Shown here in pieces: positions 41,100 through 54,052 of a DNA stretch of 64,000 nucleotides. The stretch is from the NCBI GenBank assembly GCA_951799425.1, contig OX637405.1:30463135-30527134 (forward strand). The letters are read 5' to 3'. Under the pieces are notes generated by a model, which was not told where the DNA came from, did not search any database, and saw only the letters and a list, made by a program, of their open reading frames with translations. Position numbers and translations under genes: made by a program. The stretch is from Ilex aquifolium. Its lineage: Eukaryota > Streptophyta > Magnoliopsida > Aquifoliales > Aquifoliaceae. Each line of letters begins with the position of its first letter. The first letter of the stretch is position 1.

Positions 41100-43529
41100 T
41101 CAAGTGGAAAGCTGGAATCTGCCACTCGGCTTTTTTCTTCTCCATCCCTAAAAAATTACAAGATAAAGAAAAATAAACTCAAGTTCAGGCTAATACACCC
41201 AAAAAAATAAAAAAGAAGAGTAGAAGTATAACTTACAAAAGCTGCATAATACACAAATGTCAGCCCCGCTAGAGTAATGAATGCAATTTGAAACACATTG
41301 TACCTGTGGTGGAAAAACCAATATTATGACTGCATGATATTAAGTCTCCTAATTATAAATCAGAATATAAAAAAAAAAAAAAAAGAACTCTCTACTGACT
41401 TGTACAAATATTTTATTCCACGAAGGGATTGCAAGGTGTGCCCAAATATTTCTTGAGCAGCAGTAGCTTGGGCATAGTATGCAAATGCAGTGGCGCAGAA
41501 CTGAATCACACTGCAAGCACAAAAACAAATCACGATCACAAGTTCACAACCTAAAGTGACTGTTAGAGTTCTTATTTATACTATTAGTAGTGTAGGGTAA
41601 TATTGTAATTTCCCTAATGTCAGTTTACTATAAATAAGAGAGTGTAGGGCAACATAGCGAACACAACTGATTATTTCTCTCAATCTCTTCCTCCCTTCTT
41701 CTCTTTCATAAACCCTAATATCTACTTTTTCCTTTTAACTGTGACCAATAGGTCCAATACAAAGGATTCCCGAACCACAGAAAGCAATAAGTTTTATCCT
41801 TAATAAAATTACTATGCACTGTATATACATCCCCGGTGCTGGAATGCATCCCCTTTTTTGGCGCCCCTTAGTAATTTTTTTTCATAAACCAAACTGCAAC
41901 CTTACCACCATTGACCCGAAATTTACCCTTTTTGAAAATAACTTATCAAAGCTAATCATAATAAATGTAAGGATGACGACTGTAAATGGTTTATTTCATG
42001 AAGAAACTTCCACAAGAATACAATGCTAATCACTGGTAAAACCAAAGCTAAAAATTAGATGAACATGGGGTCTGTCAGATTGTCACCAACCTCAATAAAC
42101 CATGGGTCGACTGACAACAATTTGCCGAGCATGATTTCATGAGTTGCCAAGCAAATAACTCACAACAAGGTTTTAAGAGTTGTCACGCAAATAAAAATTG
42201 CATTTTCTACCAACCTAAATGGCCACCCCATGATCAAGTAAATGCGTGCTACTTTTAACCCAAGCATAGAAATTGTTACAGTTCCAATAAAAATAAATGC
42301 AGTATCAAGATACCAACCTAATAGAGCAAAGAAGAATGAGTCCCACATTAAAGAGAAACGAATTCATTAATGTAGCCCCCCACCTGTAAAATTGGGTCAA
42401 TCATCAAGCAATCACCAGAAAGTGTAAGCCAGCCAATGACCATAAAAAATCACATAGAAGTAATAATATAACAATATTCTGAAACCACAAAAATCATTAC
42501 TTCATTGGATGAATCGTAATGAAAACTAATCTCAAGCCAAGCATCATTGCCCCAGCAATAACTGCAATCAGAAGGTAGAAGCAGAAGAATGCAAATGCTG
42601 CAGTACCCAGAAGTCCTGGTGATGCAGGTCTTGTGTCATGATCCATGTTTCATCAAGCAAAAACTTAATACAAGAAAAGAGATGCAAAATTTCTCAAAGT
42701 TACCCCAGATGTCATCCAACTTGATGAAAATCTCATTCAGGAAAGGAGAAAGTGGAGGGTCAATCAATAGATAGATCACAATATGCGCAACCCAAGCCAC
42801 TGAAACAATCAATCTGTTAAAAAGGCAAAGGTGTCAATGGACAACCAATAATACAAATAGAGCAGAACTGAAAACAATATCACAGAGTGGATGAATTATG
42901 CCCAGGGGTGGGGGGAGAAGAAACCACATATGGCAAGTATAAAAGGGGTCAGAAAAAAAATAAGCATACATGTAAGAGATGGAACCATATCCTACTATTC
43001 AAGACATTTAATTTGCCTATCAAAAACAAAAACACTAAGGGCGTGTTTGGTTTGGTTTTCAAAAACAGTTTTTTGTTCTCAAAACTCTAAAAACAAGGAA
43101 GATGTTGTTTGTTTAGCTTTTTTGTTCTCCAATTTTTTGAAAATTTTGAGAAATGAAATGTGATTTTAGAGAATAAAAAAATGGTGTTTTCCTTGTTTTC
43201 TAAGGTAAAATGAAAACACGAGAAACACCTATCTCCAAATTAATGAGGTCTCCCCTTCGAGTTTCGTTGGAGACAAAAAATTGTGACCGACTGTTCATCT
43301 TCTCCACTGCGCTCTCTCTCTCTCTTTTGCAACTTTCCTCTCTCCCTCCCTCTCTCTAATCCAGCTTCAGATTGTTCATCTTCTCCGCTGCGCGTCTGTG
43401 TGAGTGTGTGCGTTAGAACTCATCTCCTCTCTCTCTCTCTCTCTGCGCAACAGATCTGTGTATATATACAGATCTATGTTTAGATCTGTATATATACACA
43501 GATCTGTGTGTGTGTTTGTTTTTGATGGT

Positions 43530-43560
<31 letters not shown>

Positions 43561-46500
43561 GGCTATGTGTATATATATATCTATGTGTGTGTTTTTGTTT
43601 TTGCTGTGTAAGAAGGCGATGGACATGAATAATTGACTGGAGTGATAAGTTTTTTTTTTTTTTTATCAGAAGTGATAAGTTAAAAATTGGCTTTATGGAT
43701 CATTGTCCAAACAAGTTTTATTATTTTTTGTTCTTTAAAACTATTTTAAAAAATCTATAACCAAACAGGTTTTGCAATCCAAAAATTTTTAAAAACACTT
43801 TCTTAAAACTCTTCTCAAAAATAGTTTTCAGATACTGTTTTTTGATATACAAATCAAACAGGCCCTAAGATTTTACTGGATTATACACTGAACAAGATCT
43901 TTTTCAATTCACTCAACAAGAGAACAAAATAATTAATGACTCTTACTTTCTATTGAAAGCTTGATTTATGAGGAAATCACTAACAATGTCTCAAAACATC
44001 TTTAAGAAAATGCAAAATATAGGGCACCACTACAGAATCTCAAAAAATAACAGATGCAGCGTCTCCAACAAAACCTGGGTGCTGATCACGCAAACATGGA
44101 AAGAGAGCTGCAATAACAATCATGGCTGCGGAAGTAAGTCTCCACAACACTCAATTTGAGAATGTAATCAATATATAATAAGTATTTTTATATCCGAAAT
44201 TGATTTTGGATTACAGTTTAAGCTTGCTATCACAATTTGGCAAAACTAAAATACTCTGTCCCCACACTCATAAAGATGAACATGAATAAGATATCACCGA
44301 CCCTAAAGAAAACAGTCTCAGCTTTTACCATATAACCATCCATCAGATAACCTCAGCAGCAAAAACTAATGCAATACACACCCAAAATAAACCCGTACAA
44401 AAATGCAGAAAAAAAAGAGTTGTTGAACCACGCTTCCCTTTCTAGATTATTGTCCACTACACCAAGATTGGCCCAATTAGAACAATACAGCAGAATATTC
44501 ACAAATACCACAAATAGATGCCGCATTCTTTAAAAAGCACAAATTTTGGAATTCAAGAAAAATAAACACGTAGTGTAAACAGCACTCACCCTAAAATTCC
44601 CAACACAAATTTGGCCAGGTAGCCAAGTACAGTCATAGCCCAAGTAGTCTCAGCCTAAATGAAATAAGGCAGAAATTAGTAGAAAGTAGGAAAAAATTCA
44701 TATACAGCTTTCCAGAGTGATGCAGGTCAGCAAATTACATATAATTCAGTCCCATCACCTTTTCACCTTGAGGGTACATCTCTTCTAAAGCCTTGACATC
44801 ATCTTCCAGAAGAAGTAACTCCTATAGTTCAAACATAATCACATTACCCTCATGAGTTTTTGACTAAAATGAACAGACATCTGACTTTTTTTCTCTTCAT
44901 GAGTTAGTGAAAGAAAAGAGGAAAGGCGTTAGTTTACTCTAGGGGAGAGAGAGAGATGTTAGAGATTTTTTAAGTTTCCCCCCCCCCCGGGGAAAAAAAC
45001 CAAAAAAAAAAACACAGAGGCAAAAAGGACCCAAACAAAATAAATTAAGGGGAAAATGTGGAAAGGAAAAAGAAGCACCTTGACATAAAATTTTCAATCC
45101 ATACCCATATATCAATTAAAGAAGTCCAAATTTGACTCAAAGGAAAAAATAATTATCCCACAATAGGATTGACCGATTGAGCAGCAAGTGAAGCATATCA
45201 CAAGAGACCAACATATTAAAAGGAACGACAAGCATCCCTTCAATATCCTAACTTCAAATATATCACAGGTTTATTGACTCAAGATCCACCACAAATAAAT
45301 GTGTTAGGAGCTTGCAAATGTAAACAACTTACAATTTTGGATTCCAAAACATAGTTTTAGTGTTCCATCAATATATAAATAGACATCTCCACCTCCTAAG
45401 TTTCTCTCTGTATGAGACTGGCCAGGTTATCTCACATATACAGGATCATTCATGTTTAAGGGTAAACTGCTAATCCAAAAAATGTCTTCAAATAAAAAAT
45501 TTGCTATTGAGACATGATATTGTCCTTCCAAGAAGTTAGTACTGCAAATCAAAAACTTTTCTCTTATTAAATATTACTGCGCACATGAAACCTGTAGCAG
45601 TTTCAGTACTCATATGAAATATATTCCATCTTAAGAACTACTCATTGCATCAGCAAATACACCAAATGCCAAAATGTGGTTAGCCCCTTAAGCTTATTCA
45701 CCATAACCAAAATGTACTTTTGCTTATTTACCAAAATCAAAATGTACCTTTTCCATTGCCTTCACATTTTTACGCCATTTTCTTCCCTTGTTCCCACCCC
45801 TTTCTTCCTGATGGAGTGCATCAGCTGCTTTCTTTAATTCTCTTGCTTTTTTACCAAGTTCGGTTGCCTCCTATAAGACAAAAAAGTGAACCATTCATAT
45901 GCATTTTAAATATGAAAATGAGGAAGAAGTTGTTCAAACGTAGTCTCATACAAATGAATGGTGCAAAATCTAAAGGTACCTTGATATACTGTGACCGAGT
46001 GATAACAGCCTTTGGACGCCTAATAAATGAAAATATAAGTCCCAACGGCAGACAAGCAATGCCAACACCACCAAATATCTGGATAAAGCAATGGGAGGCT
46101 AAAACTTGATTATAACATCCTTGCAAAAGAACAAATACATAAAGCTGAACTCCTCATCTTACACTCTACTCTTTTCATCATTGTGGACCATAATGGAACT
46201 ATACTCGTATTTTCCATGAAAACTACATATTCTTATACTAGACCAAACCCATGACGAAGTCAACAGTCATTTTTTTCCTTGATAAGGGGGGTCAACAATT
46301 ATTTTGATTTGAGTCTCTATTGCCTCTTACACCCATACACACACAATCAATTCATGTGAACCAAGTCAGATTTCAATTATTGCATAGGCAATTATGAGAA
46401 AGACATTGGAAACTATATTACCCTTAATCAAATAAGAAATCATAATGTATAGTGTTGTAAAAATTTGAAAGAAAGAACATACAGCGAATAGTACTGATCC

Positions 46501-49500
46501 GACAATTGTAGCCAATGCAACAACATATTCTGGGAATGTAGAGCGCATTGTCCATGTAGTTTCCGATGAAGCACTAGCAATATATGCAGAACACTGTAAA
46601 ATGAGAAAGGATATGAGAAATGAGAATTAGAAGTATCAGTTCATCTTGAGAATATTTCCATGAGCAACAAGATGCTAAGCAAAACCTCAAGTAAATGAGA
46701 ACTAAAAAAAGCATAGAGGAATTCAATTCAATAAACTTATTAGTTTATCAACCTGGTGTGCACCGCTACCGCCAATACATTGTTGACTGCTAGAGAAGCC
46801 CCATGTACTTGGGAAGGCAGTAGTGGCTGATGAGAGGTGCCTAACAGTGAAATCCACCTTTCCAACAAGTCCTAGTACCATCATAGAGGAAAAATGGGTG
46901 AAACACAACATAAAAGTTGAAAATATGTACATAATTATTAGTTTATTACTAAAACATCAACCAAGGTTGGCTCCATCAATCATCACTTCCTGATTTATCA
47001 ACCAAGGTTGGCCAAATACTTTGTGATGCGTATTTGCTGGTTATGTATCATTGCCAAATATTTCAACTGACGACATTAGGACAATCGTTTCCTCAGTAAG
47101 TGGTTGTGTGTGTAATTACTTTAAAAATTTACAAATAAAATTGTCACCATGCTATTGCACGGGTTTCTGCCTTCCATATTAATATATTTATATAGTCATT
47201 ATATCAAAGTGTATTTCAATCAAAGAGGTTGCTTAACCCAGCCACTCTGTTTTGCAGACTAAGTTTGAAAATAATTAGATTTTGATTTCATACAGTTTGT
47301 TATTTTCAAGGCTTTGGAGGCTGATGTAAAAACAATTATGAAGGTCATATCATGGATTCTGTGGCCTATTTACTTTGTTGTTGTTCTTTCATTAGTTTGG
47401 CACTATTTCATAATCATTATTGTTGTAGGACTGGGCAGAGTTTGCTTCTTTTCATCCAAATGTAAGGAATCCATTAATGTTTATATTATTAAGCTTCAAG
47501 TTAGGAGTCCTTATTTAAATACTGAGTCTTTTCTAAATTAGACTCATTGTCAATCTCACCGTCTAACTATTGATTTCGAGTTGCAAACAGTGTGGCATCT
47601 GAGATCAATTCTAAGCTTGATGAGCTGTATCAAAAATTATTAAAGGAATTTGGGACAGAATCACTGGCACGCGTTGGGAAGAGGATTTAGTATCCTTATT
47701 GAGTTTTGTTGTCCCATCCTATGTTATTATTTACGGTCATTTCTTGTTTGTTATACTTTCAACAATTTTGCATATGAATTGTCAGGCAAAACTTTGCTCA
47801 GGCAATTTCAAATAACTCAAAAGAGGTATGCAAAGAGCGAAGGGACTTAAAATGCATCACGTGTGCTGGGATTTTGTTCATTGCAGCTGATTCTTTGGTT
47901 TAAACTTTTGATTGAGTATCTGCAGTGTGAAATCTTATTAAAGAATGAACCTGCAAAGTTTAATGCAGTTTATGAGAAGTTTTTGTTTTCATTTTTTTTC
48001 AGGGTTGGTTGGGTCCCAGCTATTAAAAAAGGTGAATGATGAGACAAATGAGACTTAGCATTTAGGACTTTATGAGAACTTATTGAGTAATGATGTTTGA
48101 TTAATATATTTTAGCCTTTAGTTAACTGAAGTATTCTCGAGTGCATATGCATATCTTTCAAACACTATAAACCACAAAATACTTCTATTATCTCGAGTTT
48201 TGCTCTAGTTTCATCAATGTAACATGTCATTACATTCTGTTTTGAAGTTCTTTATGGAAACATCTTTCTTGTATTTATAGAGTGATGGGTTTGTTTTGAT
48301 TTTTATTCTATTATCAACCAAGAAGGGGAAAAATTATTCAATGATAATTGTTTTAAATTATATTTGAGGCTCTACAATTTTTTCGGAGATAAAATGAATA
48401 CTAGCACTAGCAAAAAGCTTCGTGGGTTTGGATACATAAGCTATTTTCTCGTAGTAATTGTGCTAGCGTAATTCATTTGGGAAAGTTTAACTGACCCGAG
48501 AAACTAACCACAGAAGAACTCACTTTCTTAAGCTCGAGCAAGTTTAGCTATTGTGTTATCTGTTTATTTGTGATTTGAGATGAGTTTAACATAGCTAATA
48601 TTTGGTGGTTTAATGCTTTTACAGTGGAAAATTAGGTCGTCAAGCCAAGAAACTTCTCCATAGAAATCATGACAGGCACATTTAGCTTCAAGGTACTGAA
48701 GGGTAGAGGGTCATTTGTTTTATGATGATCTAAATATTGATATATTTGATAACCTTTACAATAGTAATAATCCATATTTTATACTCAAAATGACTCGTGC
48801 AATAAAATAAACATCTCTAACTATGCCAGCCCATATGAATACTAAGAAACAACAGAATTTATGTGAAGGGGCATCCAATGCTACCACATTTTTCCTAGAA
48901 TTTGAATATGCATCGCCAATAATAAAAAAAACCAGTAGCAGATTACGTTTAAAATTTATATATCATCTCCAAAAAATAGTAGGAATATTAAAAACTAACC
49001 ATATAGAATGCCGAGCACTAGACCACAAACAATTGCTGTAGTTATCACCCACAACAATGCGCTTTTAATCCGTTTGCCAACACTCCTGCATAAAAAATAC
49101 TAATAGACACATATAAAATGCACACAATAGATAAAAATATGATCAAACTACAAGATATAAGTAAAAATGAACGGACTTGTCCTGGTCGCCTTCGTAGTAG
49201 AACATAGCGAAAGGGATAATGAAGAAGACGAGAACAGCGTCGAGAATGTAGATAGCAAGCCAGAGATCCTTCATCGGGAGTGTCAGATTACACGCGCCAT
49301 TGTAAATCGCGTGTTGACAAGCCTGCCGATTGGCAACATCGGCCGGCAACATCAAAATAGAGATTGCGGCAACGGAGAGGCCCAGAACGACGACGAATTT
49401 GGGGAAATAGGCCTGGTTGGCGTCGTCGGGGTGTTGGTAGTTGACAAGAAGGTAGACATTGAAGACACAGACCAGTACGCACACGATAATGGCGACGATC

Positions 49501-49526
49501 ACGAGCGCTAGATTGAAATCCCCCAT
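41100..49526 (-). CDS. LIMR family protein (LMBR1-like membrane protein)
   Basis: The protein belongs to the LMBR1/limb-region family of polytopic membrane proteins, whose role in plants is not established. Fourteen exons join in phase to 510 residues: 49177-49526, 49000-49085, 46753-46871, 46483-46593, 45980-46078, 45748-45870, 44759-44821, 44590-44654, 42704-42813, 42501-42615, 42318-42383, 41400-41510, 41237-41303, 41100-41147. Residues 1-120 show an N-terminal hydrophobic helix (LALVIVAIIVCVLVCVFNVY) and at least two more; about nine membrane segments are expected overall. A charged loop (ELGKKARELKKAADAL, GRKWRKNVKAMEK) precedes EMYPQGEKAETTWAMTVLGY. The last exon gives GWRRKKPSGRFQLST and a TGA stop. 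The length matches the Arabidopsis proteins (about 509). Intron 2 is 2.1 kb, and intron 8 contains a PIF-type MITE. Confidence 0.93.
43039..43865. mobile_element. PIF/Harbinger-type (Tourist-like) MITE in LIMR intron 8
   Basis: The termini are GGGCGTGTTTGGTTTGG and the complement GGGCCTGTTTGATTTG. A 3-bp TAA duplication flanks them (43036-43038 and 43866-43868), as expected for PIF/Harbinger elements. The 827-bp interior contains CT, TG and TA microsatellites at 43310-43590, which produce spurious open frames. Confidence 0.7.
47300..47860 (+). pseudogene. Possible exon remnants of an unrecognised gene, antisense in LIMR intron 2
   Basis: Three plus-strand pieces look exon-like, each behind an AG. 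One, after 'ttttcaag' near 47310, encodes ALEADVKTIMK before GT. A second, after 'caaacag' near 47590, encodes VASEINSKLDELYQKLLKEF and continues TESLARVGKR. A third, after 'ttgtcag' near 47788, encodes NFAQAISNNSKE before GTATGC. I do not recognise the family. The pieces could be a captured gene fragment, a decayed gene or chance. The surrounding intron is unusually long for the gene. Confidence 0.2.
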
Positions 49527-50195
49527 TTGCTGAGAGAGGTCTCTCCCTCGATTCGAATCGAATTGATTCGAACCGATTGAATTGAAAGAATTAAAGTTTC
49601 GTGGTGGTGCGTGGTTTCGAATTTGAAAGGGCTTCTTTCTTAGATCTGCCTTTGGGAGGTTTTGCGAGAGGGAGAGAGTGGTTATCTCCGGTGGCGGGTT
49701 GTATGTGGATGGAGCTGTGAATAGGGTGGGGTTTGACTTCTAATACGAAATTACTATTTTAACCTTATAAATTCATTGATGATGAAAGAAATGAGACTTG
49801 TTCGGGGTGAGTATAGGGGGTTTCTAGGTAAATCGGAGTAATTAGTGCGACGGACATTGGAAGTTTGGAACAGCCTGGCAGCTAAACGATGCGCTTTGTT
49901 TTATTACGTTTAAAACAGAATTATTTGCATAAGCGAGCTGTTCTCTACGTGCCACGTACGACGTCGTTCGTCTTGCAGAATAAATATTCAGGGAAATTAC
50001 ACTTTATCTCCCTATAATTTACGCCTGATTTTTATTTTGCTCACTTTTAAGTTTTAATGTTCATAAACTTCAGGCCCCGTATTTCAAATAAATCCCTCTA
50101 TCCAAATTCATCAACAATTGGGAAGAAAAAGAATCACGTGAGTATTATTTATCCCAACGAGAGAGCTAAATTCTACTAAGCCGATTTTAATAGTA

Positions 50196-50440
50196 ATTTT
50201 TTTTTTACGAGGAGAGAAAAAAGATGAGGGACGACCAATAGGTAGTAACCCCTGAACATGACCATGAGGGTCCTCCATTATGGAATGTCTGGTTTGAGCC
50301 ATAGTTACTAATCCGGAAGAGTAGCCCGTCACCACAGTACCACCAAAGCTAAATAATAAATCGCATTAATCGCATTACATAGGAGTCATGAACGATCCTA
50401 AACAAGTATAATTTACCACTAGACCACCAGCTCGGGTGGT
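50196..50440 (-). mobile_element. SINE with 13-bp target duplication
   Basis: Read on the minus strand, the element begins ACCACCCGAGC, then carries a canonical Pol III A-box TGGTCTAGTGG. It ends in GGTCGTCCCTCATC followed by a poly(A) tail (T run at 50197-50206). It is flanked by GATTTTAATAGTA (50183-50195) and GATTTTAATGGTA (50441-50453), 12 of 13 identical, which marks target-primed insertion. The copy at 53780-54052 belongs to the same family. Confidence 0.8.
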
Positions 50441-50939
50441 GATTTTAATGGTATATTTTGTACCTTCAAATCATGTTAAATATTTGAACTTTTCAATTGT
50501 AGTTGTTGTCACAAATATTTCACAAAATTGCTCATATTATCAATTTATAAGGTTAAAATCATGCACCCAACACCCGCCCGTGACGTACCTAATATGTTTT
50601 TCCAGTATAATTGTGGACAAATTTGGAAAAATGAGTTTAATTGAAACCCGCTTTAAAGTTTGGGACTTCATTGTCTTGATTAATGTTGAAGGATCAAATG
50701 CAAATCAGATACAAACTTTAATAAAATTATATAATCCATCCTACAATTTTTGTTCAACCTACTTTGTTGTTGGGCTTGGGCCTCCAAACCAAATATATTT
50801 ATTTTTCTTTGGGTTAATTCTAGGCCGGTCCACAGTTATGAACTTTTAGGACAATTAATTCATAGTTTATTTTTTTGGGGCTTATAGGATAATTATAGGA
50901 ATAAAAACTAATTTATTCTTAATAAAATAAATAGTTATA

Positions 50940-51240
50940 TTACAAAATAGACAATAATAGCGACACAGTAACAATAATATAGGAAAGTGATACTACTACA
51001 GTAACAGTTAATTTAACTATTCAAAATTTACAGAACTAGACAGTAACGTAAATTTGTATTGTCATTGTCTATCATCACTGTTAAAATTCTACGGAATTAG
51101 ACAGTAACATGAATTTAATAGCCACACGATCACAGTAACAATTACAATCACTGTTAAAAATTTATGAAACTAGACAGTTATGTGAATTAGACAGCCACAT
51201 GATTACAGTAACAACCACATGATCACAGTAACTTTTTTTT
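50940..51240. repeat. Degenerate 'cagtaac' repeat block
   Basis: The word CAGTAAC or a near variant recurs about ten times at irregular spacing, together with 'gaactagacagt' and 'ccacatgatcacag' phrases. There is no fixed unit length. Similar 'agtaacat' words fill the two Mutator-type elements, so this may be a decayed relative. Confidence 0.5.
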
Positions 51241-52860
51241 AAAATTGTTCAAGAGTACTTGGGATATCATCTTATTTTGGGATCTCCTAAGTACCAGACA
51301 ATGTAGACCACAAAATCCACAAATAATAAACCCAAAACAAATGAAAAACATGATAAAATATAAATTTCATTGATGGCATAATGCAAAAGCAAGATATACA
51401 AAGCACTGACCCTACAAAAAAAAAATGATAAGTGAGTAATCAAGTACCAACTAGAAAAAAAAAAAAAAAAGGTCAATTAATAGAGGACAAAGCACCATGA
51501 GCATTTTCTCTCACCAAGACCTACGAGATTCAATTGCATTTTATCGAACACCTTAGATGCCTTTGTCGGTGGGGGTGTAAGGGGGTGATGGCTGGGTGTG
51601 GAGGTGCTATGGAATGTGGCAGGATTAAAGCATAGAGTGGTAGTATATGGAAAAGGAAGGGAGTTGTGGAGTAAAAGAATGGTTATGGCTGACGTCGATG
51701 ATGGTGTCTGAGGCTGTAGAGTCTAGTAAGAGAGAATAGTGGTAGTGGAGGATATGGGATTATGGGGGTGGGGACGAGGGTAGATGATTGGGGTGAAGCT
51801 ACGAATTACACTACGAACCCTTACATTCTGCTTGTATCGTCTGTCAAAAAATGTTCTATTGAAGAATCTCTATTCAACTATGAGTTCCAACAAAAATCTC
51901 CACCTTACTGAAACTGAACATCAAGAACCATTCAATAACAATGTTAAGGTTCTAGTTCAATAACCATTCAATAACAATCTCCACACGTCTGCTCCTTTGT
52001 TAGGGTTGCGGGAAGAGAGAGAGAGAGAGAGAATGTTAGGGTTGCTGAGAAAAAATTGCCAATCCGCTTGAATTCGTCGGAGATGCTTTGCGTGAGAGAG
52101 ATAAAGAGAGAGGCGTACATGATACACTGGAGGACATAATAGAAAAAAAAAAAAAAGAGAGAAGAAAATAGATTATTGAACGTATTTTTAAAAAAATATA
52201 TAACATGTATCTTTAATAATTCAAAAATAATTACGCTTTAATTTATTAACAAAAAAAATTCTCATATTACACTTGATTACAATTTTCACATTTTCTTTTC
52301 TCTATTGCCTATTTGACCCTTATCCCTATTGCCTTAATCTTGCATCTTGTTGTCGAGTCTCACATTATATTTTATTTTATTTTATCTTATCGAGATAAAG
52401 CAGAAATGAGAGGCAAAGAAATGACTATTATGATTGCAAATGTGGTGCATATTGAGTGGGGAACAATAATGATGATAGCTTGTTGATCAATTTTAATTAG
52501 TCCACAAAGGCATTGTATCGTATGGGCCCATTCATTGGACAATGGGGGTATAAAGACCCATCCATCTACATGAAAAATTACACATAAATGTATTGAATAG
52601 ATGTTTGTTTCACATAGTATTACAACCGAAAGTCATAGATTTGAATCTCGCTGTCATCCTAATTATTAAAAAAAAACTCACGTGCTAGGCCTAAAATAGT
52701 TATACTCTCTATAACAACTTAAATTTTTAGAGTAGATGATTATTTAACAATATGGACCCACTAACTAATTAAAGATAGTCTCCACAATAAACACAACATG
52801 TGACCATTTGATACGAAATTAGCAACTCAGAGTCTTCACAATAAACTCCCAAGGCTTTGT

Positions 52861-53125
52861 GGGAAACTCAATGGTACCAATTTTTTTTTTTGGTATTGGT
52901 ACCATTGATTATTATTTTTTATAGTAAAGTTACAATTTTGAAAGGAGAAGTAACAATTGCTTAAGGTCAAGAGAAAGTCATAATCGATCACAGACACTCA
53001 TGATTGATCATGAGAAACGCGATATCGATCCCAAAATTTCATGATTGCTTATGTCTTTTAAAATTGTAACTTATACTTCAAAAAAATTATAATTTTCAAT
53101 ATTAGTACCACCAATAGAAATTCCC
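52861..53125. mobile_element. Foldback MITE
   Basis: The left end GGGAAACTCAATGGTACCAA and the complement of the right end GGGAATTTCTATTGGTGGTA are similar. Internal 'aagttacaattttgaaag' near 52925 pairs with 'ttttaaaattgtaactt' near 53055. No clean target duplication was found. Confidence 0.5.
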
Positions 53126-53442
53126 TATAGTCGTTAGTACTGATTCTTCTTAACATGTGGGCACTATGTGGCATGTTTTGCATGCGGAAAGAGGTATAGC
53201 CATGATTTATGTCTTTTTTCTTTTTTCCGTACCTGACCTGACTCAATGACTGTAATTTCTACTGTTTGCTGGTTTGGCTGAGGTCAGTGAAGTGCCCCAG
53301 CTCATCTCTTAGCTTTTGGTGAGTATCTAAATAAATTATTTTGTTTAGGGTTTTCAAGGACGTTAATTGTTTTTTTTGGGTCACGTATAAGGGAGGGGAC
53401 CACAAGGGTTAAATATGCGACTTTAAGATTTAACAGTAGGGT

Positions 53443-53768
53443 TAAGGGGATTAATCGAGTCGAACTTTGCGAACTTGAGTCCGAACCTGTCGAACTCATT
53501 TTTCTAAACGAGCCTACAAATTTGTTCAAACTTGGCTTGTTTAGAACTTTAGCCGAGTTCAGGCCAAACCCGAACTGAGTTTGAGTAATTCGACTATTTT
53601 ACATATAAATGAGTCGAGCTTTGCTAAATTGAGTAGAGTCTTTTAAGCTCGTTTTTTTAAACGAGCCTAAAAAATTGTTCAATCTCAGTTCGTTTAGAAC
53701 ACGAGTTGAGTTCGAACCGAGTCTTATTCCAATCCAAGCCGAATAACTCGTCTCGATTAACACTCATA
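53443..53768. mobile_element. hAT-like MITE, TTAATCGAG family
   Basis: The left end TAAGGGGATTAATCGAG and the complement of the right end TATGAGTGTTAATCGAG. The flanks AGTAGGGT (53435-53442) and AGTAAGGA (53769-53776) agree at 6 of 8 positions. Body words such as 'cgagcctaaaaaattgttc' also occur in the element at 17219. It is an inverted relative of 59540-59781. Confidence 0.55.
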
Positions 53769-53779
53769 AGTAAGGATAT

Positions 53780-54052
53780 ACCACCGAAGTTGGAGGTCTA
53801 GTGGTAAGACATGCTCGTTTCAGAGTTGTTTTTGACTCTCAAGTGGTTATCAAACAAGATTTAATTCACAGGGTCCCCATGTCTTACTACTTAGGTTTCG
53901 GTAGTGGTGTGGTAACGGACTACTCCAACAAAGGGGTTGGTAGCTATGACTAACCAAACATTCCACATTATAGGAGACCCTTAGGGTCACGCCCAGAAGG
54001 AGTTGCTATCTGCTGGTCGTCCCTTTCCCCTATTCATTGATAAAAAAAAAAA
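53780..54052 (+). mobile_element. SINE, same family as 50196-50440
   Basis: It begins ACCACCGAAGTTGGAGGTCT with an A-box-like AGGTCTAGTGG. It then follows the body order of the 50196 copy ('aaccaaacattccacattat', 'ggtcgtccctttcccc') and ends in poly(A) at 54042-54052. A target duplication was not recognised. Confidence 0.65.

Noticed and set aside
43283-43628. Open frames of 66 and 74 residues
   Set aside because: They translate CT, TG and TA microsatellites within the PIF-type MITE.
49167-49511. 114-residue plus-strand open frame opposite LIMR exon 1
   Set aside because: Antisense shadow of the LIMR first coding exon, with acidic low-complexity composition only.
52610-52680. Possible tRNA or SINE B-box ('gatttgaatctcgctg')
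   Set aside because: No cloverleaf, no matching A-box at the right distance and no target duplication could be found.
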